DNA of 64,000 nt, taken from the NCBI GenBank assembly GCA_040635515.1, contig JBEYHY010000009.1, positions 62,001-126,000 on the forward strand. The letters are read 5' to 3'. Source of the DNA: Prauserella_A sp040635515 (GTDB taxonomy: Bacteria > Actinomycetota > Actinomycetes > Mycobacteriales > Pseudonocardiaceae). The translations under genes were made by a program, and so were the position numbers. Each line of letters opens with the position of its first letter. Positions within the stretch are counted from its first letter, which is position 1. The notes beneath the pieces were generated by a model, which was not told the DNA's origin, made no database searches, and was given only the letters and a program-made list of their open reading frames with translations. Positions 33,425-40,685 of this stretch are shown here, one piece after another.

Positions 33425-34102
33425 ATGGAGAACAGACTTGTCGACGCCGGGTGGGCCGTACCTCCGGTACCCGAGGCCGGGGGAGACGGCATAGCGTGGT
33501 TGCGGGCGCACGTGGCGAGGTTCAGCTCCGGCGAGCGGCATCGACGGCGGCGCGAGCTGGTGACTTCGGCGCTGGCCGGAATCGATCCCCGATGGTTGCG
33601 CCGAGCTGCCCGCGCGGCGGGCCGGACCGATCCCGCGTTGCCGGTCGAACTGCTCGCCGAGGCGCTCGGACACCGCGTCGACCCCGACGATGTCGCGATC
33701 GTGGCCGTGCACTATCAGCCGGATACCGGAGAGCCCGCCGATGCTGATGCCGCCGTCGCCCGGCTCGTCGCGGTGATGGGCGGGGTCGCCGACGAGCGGA
33801 CGGCGGCGCTCATCGGCTTGCTGGTGCAGGCGTACGCCGCAACCGCGACACTGATCGAAGCCGCGGTGAACAGTGGTCCCGGCACCGCTGACGCGCTCGT
33901 CGAGGAAACGCTCGCGCTGCGGCCTCCGGTGCGGGCAACTCGCAGGCAGGGGCCGGGCGGCGCGATCAGCGTCGTGGACCTTGCCTCGGCGGGGTTGCCC
34001 TTCGGGGCCGGCGAACACGAGTGCCCAGGAGCATCCCATGCCATCGCCATTGCGGCCGGCGCCATCGAGGGGAAGGACGTCGAACATGCACAGCGCCGAT
34101 AA
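33425..34102 (+). CDS. Very short cytochrome P450-like protein (heme-thiolate motif)
   Basis: A 225-residue protein that looks like a condensed cytochrome P450. Near the start, SGERHRRRRELVTSAL resembles the P450 C-helix (about residues 35-50); LLVQAYAATATLIEA is like helix I; and PFGAGEHECPG (Phe193-Gly202) fits the heme-binding FxxGxxxCxG motif with Cys200 as ligand. The ExxR position of helix K reads EETLALRPPV, so the Arg is Ala164. About half of a normal P450 (around 400 residues) is missing, including the meander. It may be a degenerate P450 or a small heme protein. Its stop overlaps the next gene by 17 bases. Interpretation is from motif reading only. Confidence 0.5.
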   Translation: MENRLVDAGWAVPPVPEAGGDGIAWLRAHVARFSSGERHRRRRELVTSALAGIDPRWLRRAARAAGRTDPALPVELLAEALGHRVDPDDVAIVAVHYQPDTGEPADADAAVARLVAVMGGVADERTAALIGLLVQAYAATATLIEAAVNSGPGTADALVEETLALRPPVRATRRQGPGGAISVVDLASAGLPFGAGEHECPGASHAIAIAAGAIEGKDVEHAQRR

Positions 34103-34886
34103 CACCGAGCGTTTCAAGGCGCTTCACCACACGGGAGAGCCCTTGCTGCTGCCCAACGCGTGGGATTTCGCGTCGGCCGCGATGCTCGCCGAGGCCGGTT
34201 TCCCTGCGGTGGGCACGACGAGCCTCGGCGTCGCCGTTTCGCATGGCATCCCGGACGGTGTCGGTGCGGCGAGGACACAGACCATCGAAACGGCGCGCCT
34301 GCTCGCGCGGTTGCCGTTCCTGCTCACCGTCGACATCGAGGGCGGGTTCAGCGAGCGCCCCGACGAGGTCGCCCTGCTTGCGGCCCAACTGGCCGCCGAG
34401 GGGGTTGCGGGCGTGAACATCGAGGACGGAAGACAGGGAGACCGGCTTGCCGGAGCCGCCGAGCAGGCCTCCTTGATCACGGCGATCAAGGAGGCGGCAC
34501 CCCTGCTGTTCGTGAACGCCAGAACCGACACCTACTGGCTGGGGATCACACCGGAACCAGAACCGACCATGGAGCGGTTGCGCCGGTACGCCGACGCGGG
34601 CGCCGACGGGGTTTTCGTTCCCGGTGCGGTACCGGTGGCGGGCATCGCCGCGATCGCGGAGACGATCGAACTGCCGCTCAATGTCCTTTATCGCGAGGAA
34701 GGGCCGGGTCTTTCCGAACTCGGGGAGCTTGGGGTTCGCCGGGTGAGCACGGGTTCGCTGCTGTTTCGCGCCTCACTCGCCGCCACGGTCGACGCCGTGC
34801 GCAAGGTAAGGGCGGGCGAACCCCTCGCGGGGGATATGCCAGGGTATGCCGAGGTAGCCTCGCTCACCTTCGACCAGGGACGATGA
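34086..34886 (+). CDS. Isocitrate lyase/PEP mutase family enzyme
   Basis: A 266-residue TIM-barrel enzyme of the ICL/PEP-mutase group. Visible are LLLPNAWDFASAAMLAEAGF, the Mg-binding stretch TVDIEGGFSE, GVNIEDGRQGD and VNARTDTYWLG. The true isocitrate lyase Cys motif (KKCGH) is absent, so it more likely acts on phosphonopyruvate, methylisocitrate-like or carboxy-PEP-like substrates. ATG at 34086 overlaps the mini-P450 gene, so both are made from one message under the ArsR regulator. The exact reaction is open. Confidence 0.82.
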   Translation: MHSADNTERFKALHHTGEPLLLPNAWDFASAAMLAEAGFPAVGTTSLGVAVSHGIPDGVGAARTQTIETARLLARLPFLLTVDIEGGFSERPDEVALLAAQLAAEGVAGVNIEDGRQGDRLAGAAEQASLITAIKEAAPLLFVNARTDTYWLGITPEPEPTMERLRRYADAGADGVFVPGAVPVAGIAAIAETIELPLNVLYREEGPGLSELGELGVRRVSTGSLLFRASLAATVDAVRKVRAGEPLAGDMPGYAEVASLTFDQGR

Positions 34887-34896
34887 AATCGTAAGG

Positions 34897-34911
34897 TATG
34901 CTAACCAAGTG
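34897..34911 (+). promoter_or_regulatory. Leaderless promoter of the MarR gene
   Basis: TATGCT at 34897-34902 matches a -10 element and ends six bases before the GTG at 34909; no ribosome site is present. The message probably begins at the start codon. The surrounding AAGGTATGCTAACC half-resembles an IdeR box (13 of 19), which is too weak to claim. Confidence 0.5.
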
Positions 34912-35343
34912 TCTGAGCCTGTGGACAACCGCTCGCTGGCGAGTCGCCTCCGACTGTCGGTCGTGCGGCTGAACCGCAAGCTCCGGGCACAGCGGACCAG
35001 CCAGGACCTTTCGCTCACCCAGATCTCGGCGCTGTCGACTCTGCACAAATGCGGCCCGATGACGCCAGGTCAGCTCGCGGCGAAGGAAGGCGTGCAACCG
35101 CCGTCGATGACGAGGGTCATCGCCGCGCTTGAAGAGGTCGGTTACGTCAAGCGCAGCCCCCATCCCACCGACGGGAGGCAGGCCATCGTCGCCGTCACCG
35201 ACGAGGGGCTCGCCTACGTGCACGCCGCGATCTCCGCGAGGGAAGCCTGGCTGGATGAACGGTTGGCTGAACTGAGCGGCGAGGAGCGCGAGGTGCTCTC
35301 CAGAGCCGCCGAGATCATCGACAGGCTGGCGGGCCACGGCTGA
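34909..35343 (+). CDS. MarR-family regulator (Rv0880-like)
   Basis: A 144-residue MarR regulator with a winged helix (TQISALSTLHKCGPMTPGQL, then EGVQPPSMTRVIAALEEVGY and the wing HPTDGRQAIVAVT). GTG at 34909 is taken because a -10 element lies right before it. The MFS gene begins 34 bases after its stop, the usual MarR-exporter pairing, so it probably represses itself and the exporter. Ligand unknown; M. tuberculosis Rv0880 holds this position upstream of trmH. Confidence 0.9.
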   Translation: MSEPVDNRSLASRLRLSVVRLNRKLRAQRTSQDLSLTQISALSTLHKCGPMTPGQLAAKEGVQPPSMTRVIAALEEVGYVKRSPHPTDGRQAIVAVTDEGLAYVHAAISAREAWLDERLAELSGEEREVLSRAAEIIDRLAGHG

Positions 35344-35377
35344 GGCCCCTTTCGATCGCGGGAGGCGACAACTCGGC

Positions 35378-36700
35378 GTGAGTATCACGGGTAGCGACGC
35401 GACCACCCCCTCCAAGGACACCGCTACCCACGATCCACCCGGGACGCCGGAGAAACAGCGCAAGAGCGGCATGTTCGCCTCGCTTCGGGTGCGGAACTAC
35501 CGGCTTTTCTTCTCCGGCCAGGTGATCTCCAATATCGGCACCTGGATGCAGCGCATCGCGCAGGACTGGCTCGTGTTCGAGCTGAGTGGCCGTGACGCGA
35601 TCGCGCTCGGCATCGCCGTGGCACTCCAGTTCGCGCCGACCCTGCTGCTGTCGTTGTGGGCAGGCGTACTCGCCGACAGAGTCGACAAGCGCAAGCTGCT
35701 CATCGCCATCCAGTCGGGCATGTGCGCGCAGGCGGTCGTGCTCGGGGTGCTCAACGTGGCGGGGATCGTCGAGCTGTGGCACGTGTACGTGCTGTGCGTC
35801 GTGTTCGGCTGCCTTTCGGCGATGGAGGTGCCGACGAGGCAGTCGTTCGTCGCCGAGATGGTCGGCAAGGAGCACGTGCCCAACGCCGTCGCGCTCAACT
35901 CTTCGGTCTTCAACATGGCGAGGATCGTGGGTCCCGCCATCGCGGGCTTCGCCATCGTCGCCATCGGGACCGGCTGGCTGTTCCTCGCCAACGCGGCGAG
36001 CACGCTGGCCGTGATCGCGGGCCTGGCGATGATGGATTCGGCGAAGCTGTTCAGAGGCCCCGCGGTGACGAGGGCGAAGGGGCAGCTCATGGAGGGGCTG
36101 CGGTACGTGCGGGGCCGCTCCGACCTGATGACCGTCATGGTCCTGGTGTTCTTCGTGAGTACGTTCGGGATCACCTTCTTCGCCTCGCTCGCCATCGTCG
36201 CGGCCAACGTGTTCGAGACGGAGGCCGACGGTTACGGCATGTTGTCGACGCTGCTCGCGGTCGGCACGTTCACGGGTGCGCTCGCCTCGGCGCGAAGAGG
36301 CAGTCGCAGGGCGCCGAGGGTGCGGCTGCTCTTCCTGTCCGCGTTCGCGCTGGGCGTCATCGAGTTCGTCGCCGCGTTCATGCCGAGTTACCTGGCCTTC
36401 GGTATCGCGCTCGTCCCGCTCGGCGTCGCGACGATCACCTTCCTCAACACCGCGAACTCGCTGGTGCAGACGTCGGTGAGCCCTGAGATGCGAGGCAGGG
36501 TCATGGGCCTCTATGTGCTGGTGCTGATGGGAGGAAACCCCATCGGCGGGCCGATGACCGGCTGGATGGCCGAAACGTTCGGCGGGAGGTCGCCGTTCTA
36601 CATCGGTGGTGCTGTCGCCGCGCTGGCCGTGGTGGTCTGCGGGCTTGTGCTCTACCGTGCGCGACGGACCCCCTTGCGTGATTCGCTGAGGTTAGGCTAA
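35378..36700 (+). CDS. MFS exporter, EntS/DHA3-like
   Basis: A 440-residue 12-helix exporter. The opening LRVRNYRLFFSGQVISNIG and the following TWMQRIAQDWLVFELSG, together with the motif-A loop LADRVDKRKLL, place it near EntS-like DHA3 transporters, a group that includes siderophore and drug exporters. It is second in a MarR-MFS operon. Its stop codon (36698-36700) lies inside a perfect IdeR-type palindrome, which may be chance or a control element for what follows. Substrate unknown. A paralogue is at 59033-60334. Confidence 0.88.
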   Translation: MSITGSDATTPSKDTATHDPPGTPEKQRKSGMFASLRVRNYRLFFSGQVISNIGTWMQRIAQDWLVFELSGRDAIALGIAVALQFAPTLLLSLWAGVLADRVDKRKLLIAIQSGMCAQAVVLGVLNVAGIVELWHVYVLCVVFGCLSAMEVPTRQSFVAEMVGKEHVPNAVALNSSVFNMARIVGPAIAGFAIVAIGTGWLFLANAASTLAVIAGLAMMDSAKLFRGPAVTRAKGQLMEGLRYVRGRSDLMTVMVLVFFVSTFGITFFASLAIVAANVFETEADGYGMLSTLLAVGTFTGALASARRGSRRAPRVRLLFLSAFALGVIEFVAAFMPSYLAFGIALVPLGVATITFLNTANSLVQTSVSPEMRGRVMGLYVLVLMGGNPIGGPMTGWMAETFGGRSPFYIGGAVAALAVVVCGLVLYRARRTPLRDSLRLG

Positions 36701-36705
36701 CCTCA
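36687..36705. promoter_or_regulatory. IdeR/DtxR-type iron box, perfect palindrome
   Basis: TGAGGTTAGGCTAACCTCA is a perfect 19-bp palindrome that matches the IdeR consensus TTAGGTTAGGCTAACCTAA at 17 of 19 positions. TTGCGT (36674-36679) and TAACCT (36698-36703) could be -35 and -10 elements of a plus-strand promoter that it would cover. No protein gene follows on that strand before a terminator. Confidence 0.75.
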
Positions 36706-36750
36706 TACATGTCCGCTTCGTGGTGGGAGCGGCAGTCAGTTCGGGAACAG

Positions 36751-36788
36751 ACGAGGGCCCCGCACCGGATCCGGTGCGGGGCCCTCGT
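36751..36788. terminator. Two-way terminator, 38-bp perfect palindrome
   Basis: Bases 36751-36769 pair perfectly with 36770-36788; with a small loop the stem would be about 17 bp. It ends sodA on the minus strand and would end any plus-strand transcript starting at the IdeR box. Confidence 0.82.
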
Positions 36789-36807
36789 TGTGTTGCCGGT
36801 GTGCCGG

Positions 36808-37431
36808 TCAGGGAAGCAGCAGACCGTTGCGGCCCGCCTTGGCGTCCTCGAACCGCTTGCCGATCTCCGCCCAGTCGAACACGTTCCACAGCGCGTTGAC
36901 GTAGTCCGGCTTCACGTTCTTGTACTGCAGGTAGAACGCGTGCTCCCAGACGTCGACGAGCAGGATCGGGACCGTCGGCAGGATCAGGTTGTTGTGGTGG
37001 TCGCGAAGCTGCTGGGTGATCAGCGTCTTGCCGATCGGGTCCCAGGACAGCGCACCCCAGCCATTGCCCTGGATCGTGGTGCAGACAGCGGTGAACTGAG
37101 CCTTGAACTTGTCGAAGGAACCGAACGCCTCGTCGATGGCGGCCGCCAGCTCGCCGGTCGGCTTGTCACCACCGCTTGGCGAGAGGATCTTCCACCACAC
37201 GACGTGGTTGGCGTGGCCGGCCAGGTTGAACGCGAGCGTCGTCTCAAGGCCGACGATCGAACCGAAGTCGTTGGCGTCACGCGCGGCAGCGAGCTTCTCC
37301 AGCGTCTGGTTCGCGCCGTTCACGTACGTCTGGTGGTGCTTCGAGTGATGCAGTTCGTTGATCTCACCCGAGATGTACGGTTCGAGGGCACCGTAGTCGT
37401 AGTCGAGAGCAGGAAGCTCGTACGTGGGCAT
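36808..37431 (-). CDS. sodA: Fe/Mn superoxide dismutase
   Basis: A 207-residue superoxide dismutase. The metal ligands are His28 (ELHHSKHHQTYV), His76 (LAGHANHVVW), Asp160 and His164 (LLVDVWEHAFYLQY), the same numbering as M. tuberculosis SodA; His145 (LRDHHNNL) also matches that iron enzyme, but metal choice cannot be proved from sequence. The ATG follows a strong AAGGAGG site. There is no signal peptide. A weak IdeR-like sequence (12 of 19) lies about 64 bases upstream at 37495-37513. Its neighbour is the heme oxygenase gene on the same strand. Confidence 0.96.
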   Translation of the reverse strand: MPTYELPALDYDYGALEPYISGEINELHHSKHHQTYVNGANQTLEKLAAARDANDFGSIVGLETTLAFNLAGHANHVVWWKILSPSGGDKPTGELAAAIDEAFGSFDKFKAQFTAVCTTIQGNGWGALSWDPIGKTLITQQLRDHHNNLILPTVPILLVDVWEHAFYLQYKNVKPDYVNALWNVFDWAEIGKRFEDAKAGRNGLLLP

Positions 37432-37604
37432 TAGCCCTCCTTCTTATCGTTTCGACACAAGGTCCCTTTACATAGCCAAACCTAGTAGTAGCTGATAGGG
37501 CTGGCTAACCGGGGCGTCCCTGAGTTGACCTTCCAATGTCGAGCTAACTAGAGGTCAAGGGCCGGTGACCACGACCACAGTCACACCGGACGTGTCCGCT
37601 TTCC

Positions 37605-38258
37605 TTACGCGGCGACGTGTTGCTCGATGTCGTCGGCGAGATCGGCGAGCACCGCGATGTTGAGTTCGAACGCGGTGAGTGTCTCCTCGACGATCGCGCG
37701 CCGCTGCGTCTCGTCCCACGGCGCGGTGTCGAGCGAGTGCCGGTACCGCTTGCGGAACGCGGAAGGGTTGCCGACGGCCGAGAAGTCGTAGAAGCGCGCG
37801 CCCGCGTCCTTGATGCCGTACTTGCGGTGCAGCAACGAGCCGACGACCTGTCCTCCGGCGAGGTCACCGAGGTAGCGGGTGTAATGGTGGGCGACGTAGC
37901 CGCCTGGCCAGGTTAAGGCGACCTCTTCCAGCCGCCGCGTGTAGCGCACGGTTGCCGGAACCGGCTCGGCCGCCCTTTCCCAATCGGGGCCGAGCAGATG
38001 TTCGAGGTCCGCGATCAGCGCGGGCATCCTGCGCAGTTCGTCGATGACGAACGGACCGCCGACGGGATCGCCTGCCATGGCGTCGCTCGCCTTCTCCAGC
38101 GCTCCGTAGATGAAGTAGTACTGCGCGGCCAGCCTCGCGTACCCGGCGAGGGTGAGCGAGCCGTCGAGTAGTGCGTTCATGTACGCCGAGTGGTGCGCGC
38201 GGTCGTGCACCTGTTGAGTGGATTCACGCAGAGTCCGCGAGAACGGCTGCTCGGTCAT
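37605..38258 (-). CDS. hmuO: Heme oxygenase (HmuO-like)
   Basis: A 217-residue biliverdin-forming heme oxygenase that opens heme and releases iron and CO. The proximal heme ligand is probably His18 (QQVHDRAHHSAYM), and the distal helix carries the signature YLGDLAGGQVVG. ATG at 38258 has a GGGAGGG site; the frame extends four codons further upstream without improving it. The 70 bases upstream contain a TetR-type palindrome and an IdeR-type box, so both iron and an unknown ligand probably control it. It lies downstream of a TetR gene on the same strand. Confidence 0.94.
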   Translation of the reverse strand: MTEQPFSRTLRESTQQVHDRAHHSAYMNALLDGSLTLAGYARLAAQYYFIYGALEKASDAMAGDPVGGPFVIDELRRMPALIADLEHLLGPDWERAAEPVPATVRYTRRLEEVALTWPGGYVAHHYTRYLGDLAGGQVVGSLLHRKYGIKDAGARFYDFSAVGNPSAFRKRYRHSLDTAPWDETQRRAIVEETLTAFELNIAVLADLADDIEQHVAA

Positions 38259-38274
38259 CGGCCCTCCCAAGAGG

Positions 38275-38293
38275 TTCTGACACGCTGTCAGAA
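38275..38293 (-). promoter_or_regulatory. Probable TetR operator before hmuO
   Basis: TTCTGACA and TGTCAGAA form a perfect 8-bp inverted repeat around CGC, 17 bases before the hmuO start. It is the natural candidate target of the TetR protein encoded just upstream. Confidence 0.6.
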
Positions 38294-38299
38294 AAGAGC

Positions 38300-38318
38300 T
38301 TAGGTGAGGGTTGCCTAA
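38300..38318 (-). promoter_or_regulatory. IdeR/DtxR-type iron box before hmuO
   Basis: On the plus strand TTAGGTGAGGGTTGCCTAA matches the IdeR consensus at 15 of 19 positions with perfect TTAGG/CCTAA ends. It lies 42 bases before the hmuO start. Control of hmuO by DtxR is established in Corynebacterium diphtheriae. Confidence 0.65.
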
Positions 38319-38328
38319 AAAGCGATGG

Positions 38329-38940
38329 TCAAACCTGATCGTCGCCGGTTTTTACGCCGACCGCGCGAAGGACGAAACCCACCGCGACCGAGACGGCGGA
38401 GTCGAGTTGCTCGGCGGGTACGTCGACGACCTGTCTCGCACCGAGTGCCGCGGTGACCATCGGGATGACGATGTCGGGGTCGTGACCGGCGATCCTGCCC
38501 TCGGCCACTCCCTGCGCGAGGATCGCCCTCAGCTTCTCGACGATGGGATCGGCGTGCGCGGCGACCCTGCGGTATGCCGAAGGGGCGAGTGCGGAGGCCA
38601 GCGCGCCGCCCGGCGGAAGGTGGTACTCCGCGAGAGTGCGCAGTTGCAGCCTCGCGAAGGTCGCGAGCTTCTCGACGGGATCGTCGACCGCGTCGACTGC
38701 CGCGCCGAGCAGAGTCACGTACCTGGCCGCCTCGTGCTCGACGAAGGCGACGAGCAGCTCCTCCTTGTCGCGGAAGTGGTTGTAGATCGCCGTCCTGCCG
38801 AGTTCGGCCTCCGAGGCGACGCTCGCGAGCGTGATCGCGTCGAACCCGCGCTCGTACAGCTGGCCGCGCAGAGCGTCGAAAACCCTGGTGCGCACCTGCT
38901 CGCGATGTTCCGGCAGTGAGCCGCCGATGATCTTGGGCAT
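38329..38940 (-). CDS. TetR-family regulator upstream of hmuO
   Basis: A 203-residue TetR protein. The HTH is TLASVASEAELGRTAIYNHF with KEELLVAFVEHEA after it; the C-terminal domain is Ala/Leu-rich and would bind a ligand. ATG at 38940 has no clear alternative. It is 22 bases downstream of the GCS2 ligase gene and 70 bases before hmuO, with a palindrome in that gap. Heme or a heme breakdown product would be a natural ligand, but this is inference. Confidence 0.9.
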   Translation of the reverse strand: MPKIIGGSLPEHREQVRTRVFDALRGQLYERGFDAITLASVASEAELGRTAIYNHFRDKEELLVAFVEHEAARYVTLLGAAVDAVDDPVEKLATFARLQLRTLAEYHLPPGGALASALAPSAYRRVAAHADPIVEKLRAILAQGVAEGRIAGHDPDIVIPMVTAALGARQVVDVPAEQLDSAVSVAVGFVLRAVGVKTGDDQV

Positions 38941-38962
38941 GCACGCACCTTTCGGGAAAGAT

Positions 38963-40459
38963 TCAGGCTACCGGCCATTCGTGGACCGGCTCACCCGCTT
39001 TCGCCAGCTCAAGGTAGCGCGCCAGCATGCTCGCGAGCGCGCTGTCGCGGTCGAGGCCGCGAGCCTCGGCCAGCGCCACCGTGTCCCGCTGCCAGGTGCT
39101 GCCCGTGCGCCGCCGGATGCAGCGGTTCTCGATGACCCCGAGATAGCGGTCGGCCGCCGTGCTCGACACGTCCGAATTGCGCAGACCTTCGTGGGCGAGC
39201 GGAAGCAGTACCCGCAACACGAGTTCGTCGGGCGGGATCCAGCCGACGCCGGGCCAGTAGAGCTGGGCGTCGAACCCTCCGCGCGCTCCCGCGTACAGGT
39301 TCTCCTCGGCGGCCTGGAACGACATTTGCGACCACAGCGGACGTTCCTGTTCGGCGAGTGCCCGCTGCGCCCCGTAGAAGAACGCGGCATTGGCCATCAT
39401 GTCCACCACGGTGGGCCCGGCTGGCAACACCCTGTTCTCGACGCGGAGATGGGGCTTTCCCTCCACGACGTCGTAAACGGGCCGGTTCCATCGCCACACG
39501 GTTCCGTTGTGAAGCCGGAGTTCGGCGAGGTTCGGCACCCTGCCCGCTTCCAGCACCTCCATCGGTTCCTCGGGATCGGTTTCCGGCAGCAGACCGGGGA
39601 AATAGCGGACGTTCTCCTCGAAAAGGTCGAAAATCGAGGTGATCCAGCGTTCCCCGAACCAGACCCTCGGCCGTACCCCCTGGTTCTTCAGCTCCTCCGG
39701 TCTGGTGTCGGTCGCCTGCAGGAACAGCGGGATCCGCGTCTCGTGCCAGAGTGCTTTGCCGAGCAGGAAAGGCGAATTGGCCCCGATCGCCACCTGAACG
39801 CCGGCCAGGCACTGGGCCGCGTTCCAGTGCGGCGCGAATTCCTCGGGGCTCACCTGCAAATGAAGCTGTACCGACGTGCACGCGGCCTCGGGGAGGATCG
39901 ACTCCGCGTAGCTGTGCAGCCGCTCCTGCTCGTGTCCCGATATCGCGGTGCCCTCGATGGAAAGCAGTGGCTGCTCGCCTCTCGCGGCGAGGATCTGGTC
40001 GTTGAGCAAGGAGTAACGCGCGTTGTTCGTCAGCCACTTCTGGTCGAAGTGCTCGTGGCTCAGTGTCGGGAGGATGCCGACCACGGCGAGTACCGCACCG
40101 GCTTCCTCCGCTTTCTCCCCTGCCCTTCCGAGATAGTCGTTGAGGTCGGTCTCCAGCGCGAGCGCGGAATCCCCGTCCAGCGGCCGGGGTGGAACGTTCA
40201 GTTCGACGTTGTGCTGGGACAACTCGGTGGTGAAGGAGGGATCGTCGAGGGCGTCGAGAACGGCGGTGTTCGACATGGAGGGACGCATGGCCGGATCGAC
40301 GAGGTTGAGCTCGACCTCAAGGCCGATGTGCTTGCGGGGGAAGGAGAAACTGCCATCGGAGAGCATCCTCGCGAGGGTGTCGAGGCAGCGCTGGACCTTC
40401 CTGCGGTATCGCCCCCTGTCCCGTGGATTGAAGAAGTCCGGTGACACGTCCTTGCCCAT
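38963..40459 (-). CDS. GCS2-family glutamate-cysteine ligase-like protein
   Basis: A 498-residue ATP-grasp-like carboxylate-amine ligase of the GCS2 group. Typical segments are HIGLEVELNLVDPAMRPSMS (metal and ATP binding Glu residues), SQHNVELNVPPRP, and SVQLHLQVSPEEFAPHWNAA, with LRLHNGTVWRWNRPVYDV near the middle. Members may join Glu with Cys or another amine; the product here is not defined, and an actinobacterium uses mycothiol, so glutathione is not assumed. It is the first gene of a minus-strand run with TetR and hmuO. Confidence 0.85.
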   Translation of the reverse strand: MGKDVSPDFFNPRDRGRYRRKVQRCLDTLARMLSDGSFSFPRKHIGLEVELNLVDPAMRPSMSNTAVLDALDDPSFTTELSQHNVELNVPPRPLDGDSALALETDLNDYLGRAGEKAEEAGAVLAVVGILPTLSHEHFDQKWLTNNARYSLLNDQILAARGEQPLLSIEGTAISGHEQERLHSYAESILPEAACTSVQLHLQVSPEEFAPHWNAAQCLAGVQVAIGANSPFLLGKALWHETRIPLFLQATDTRPEELKNQGVRPRVWFGERWITSIFDLFEENVRYFPGLLPETDPEEPMEVLEAGRVPNLAELRLHNGTVWRWNRPVYDVVEGKPHLRVENRVLPAGPTVVDMMANAAFFYGAQRALAEQERPLWSQMSFQAAEENLYAGARGGFDAQLYWPGVGWIPPDELVLRVLLPLAHEGLRNSDVSSTAADRYLGVIENRCIRRRTGSTWQRDTVALAEARGLDRDSALASMLARYLELAKAGEPVHEWPVA

Positions 40460-40685
40460 GGCGTATCCCTATGTTTCTCTTCGGCCACGGCTCCCCGAAC
40501 GCCTTGGCGTGATACTTGCCAGGCCGAAACGGTGGCATATGCCGGGGGGCCAGATCTAGCGGCCAAACTGGTGCCGTCTGTCACCTGGCCCTAACGGAGC
40601 GCAAACGGCACCCCTTCGCACCAACATGCTACCCAGCATTCGGAGCACCGCGACCGTGGCGAGCGGCAGATGGGAGACTCGGCAG

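Noticed and set aside
33425..34102. Mini-P450 as a frameshifted pseudogene
   Set aside because: Scanning the flanks gave no remaining P450 parts in other frames: the upstream side is the divergent ArsR gene and the downstream side is the next enzyme.
36709..37434. Plus-strand open frame of 241 codons after the IdeR box
   Set aside because: It runs antisense through the whole sodA gene and through a strong terminator; only its first bases may be transcribed as a small RNA.
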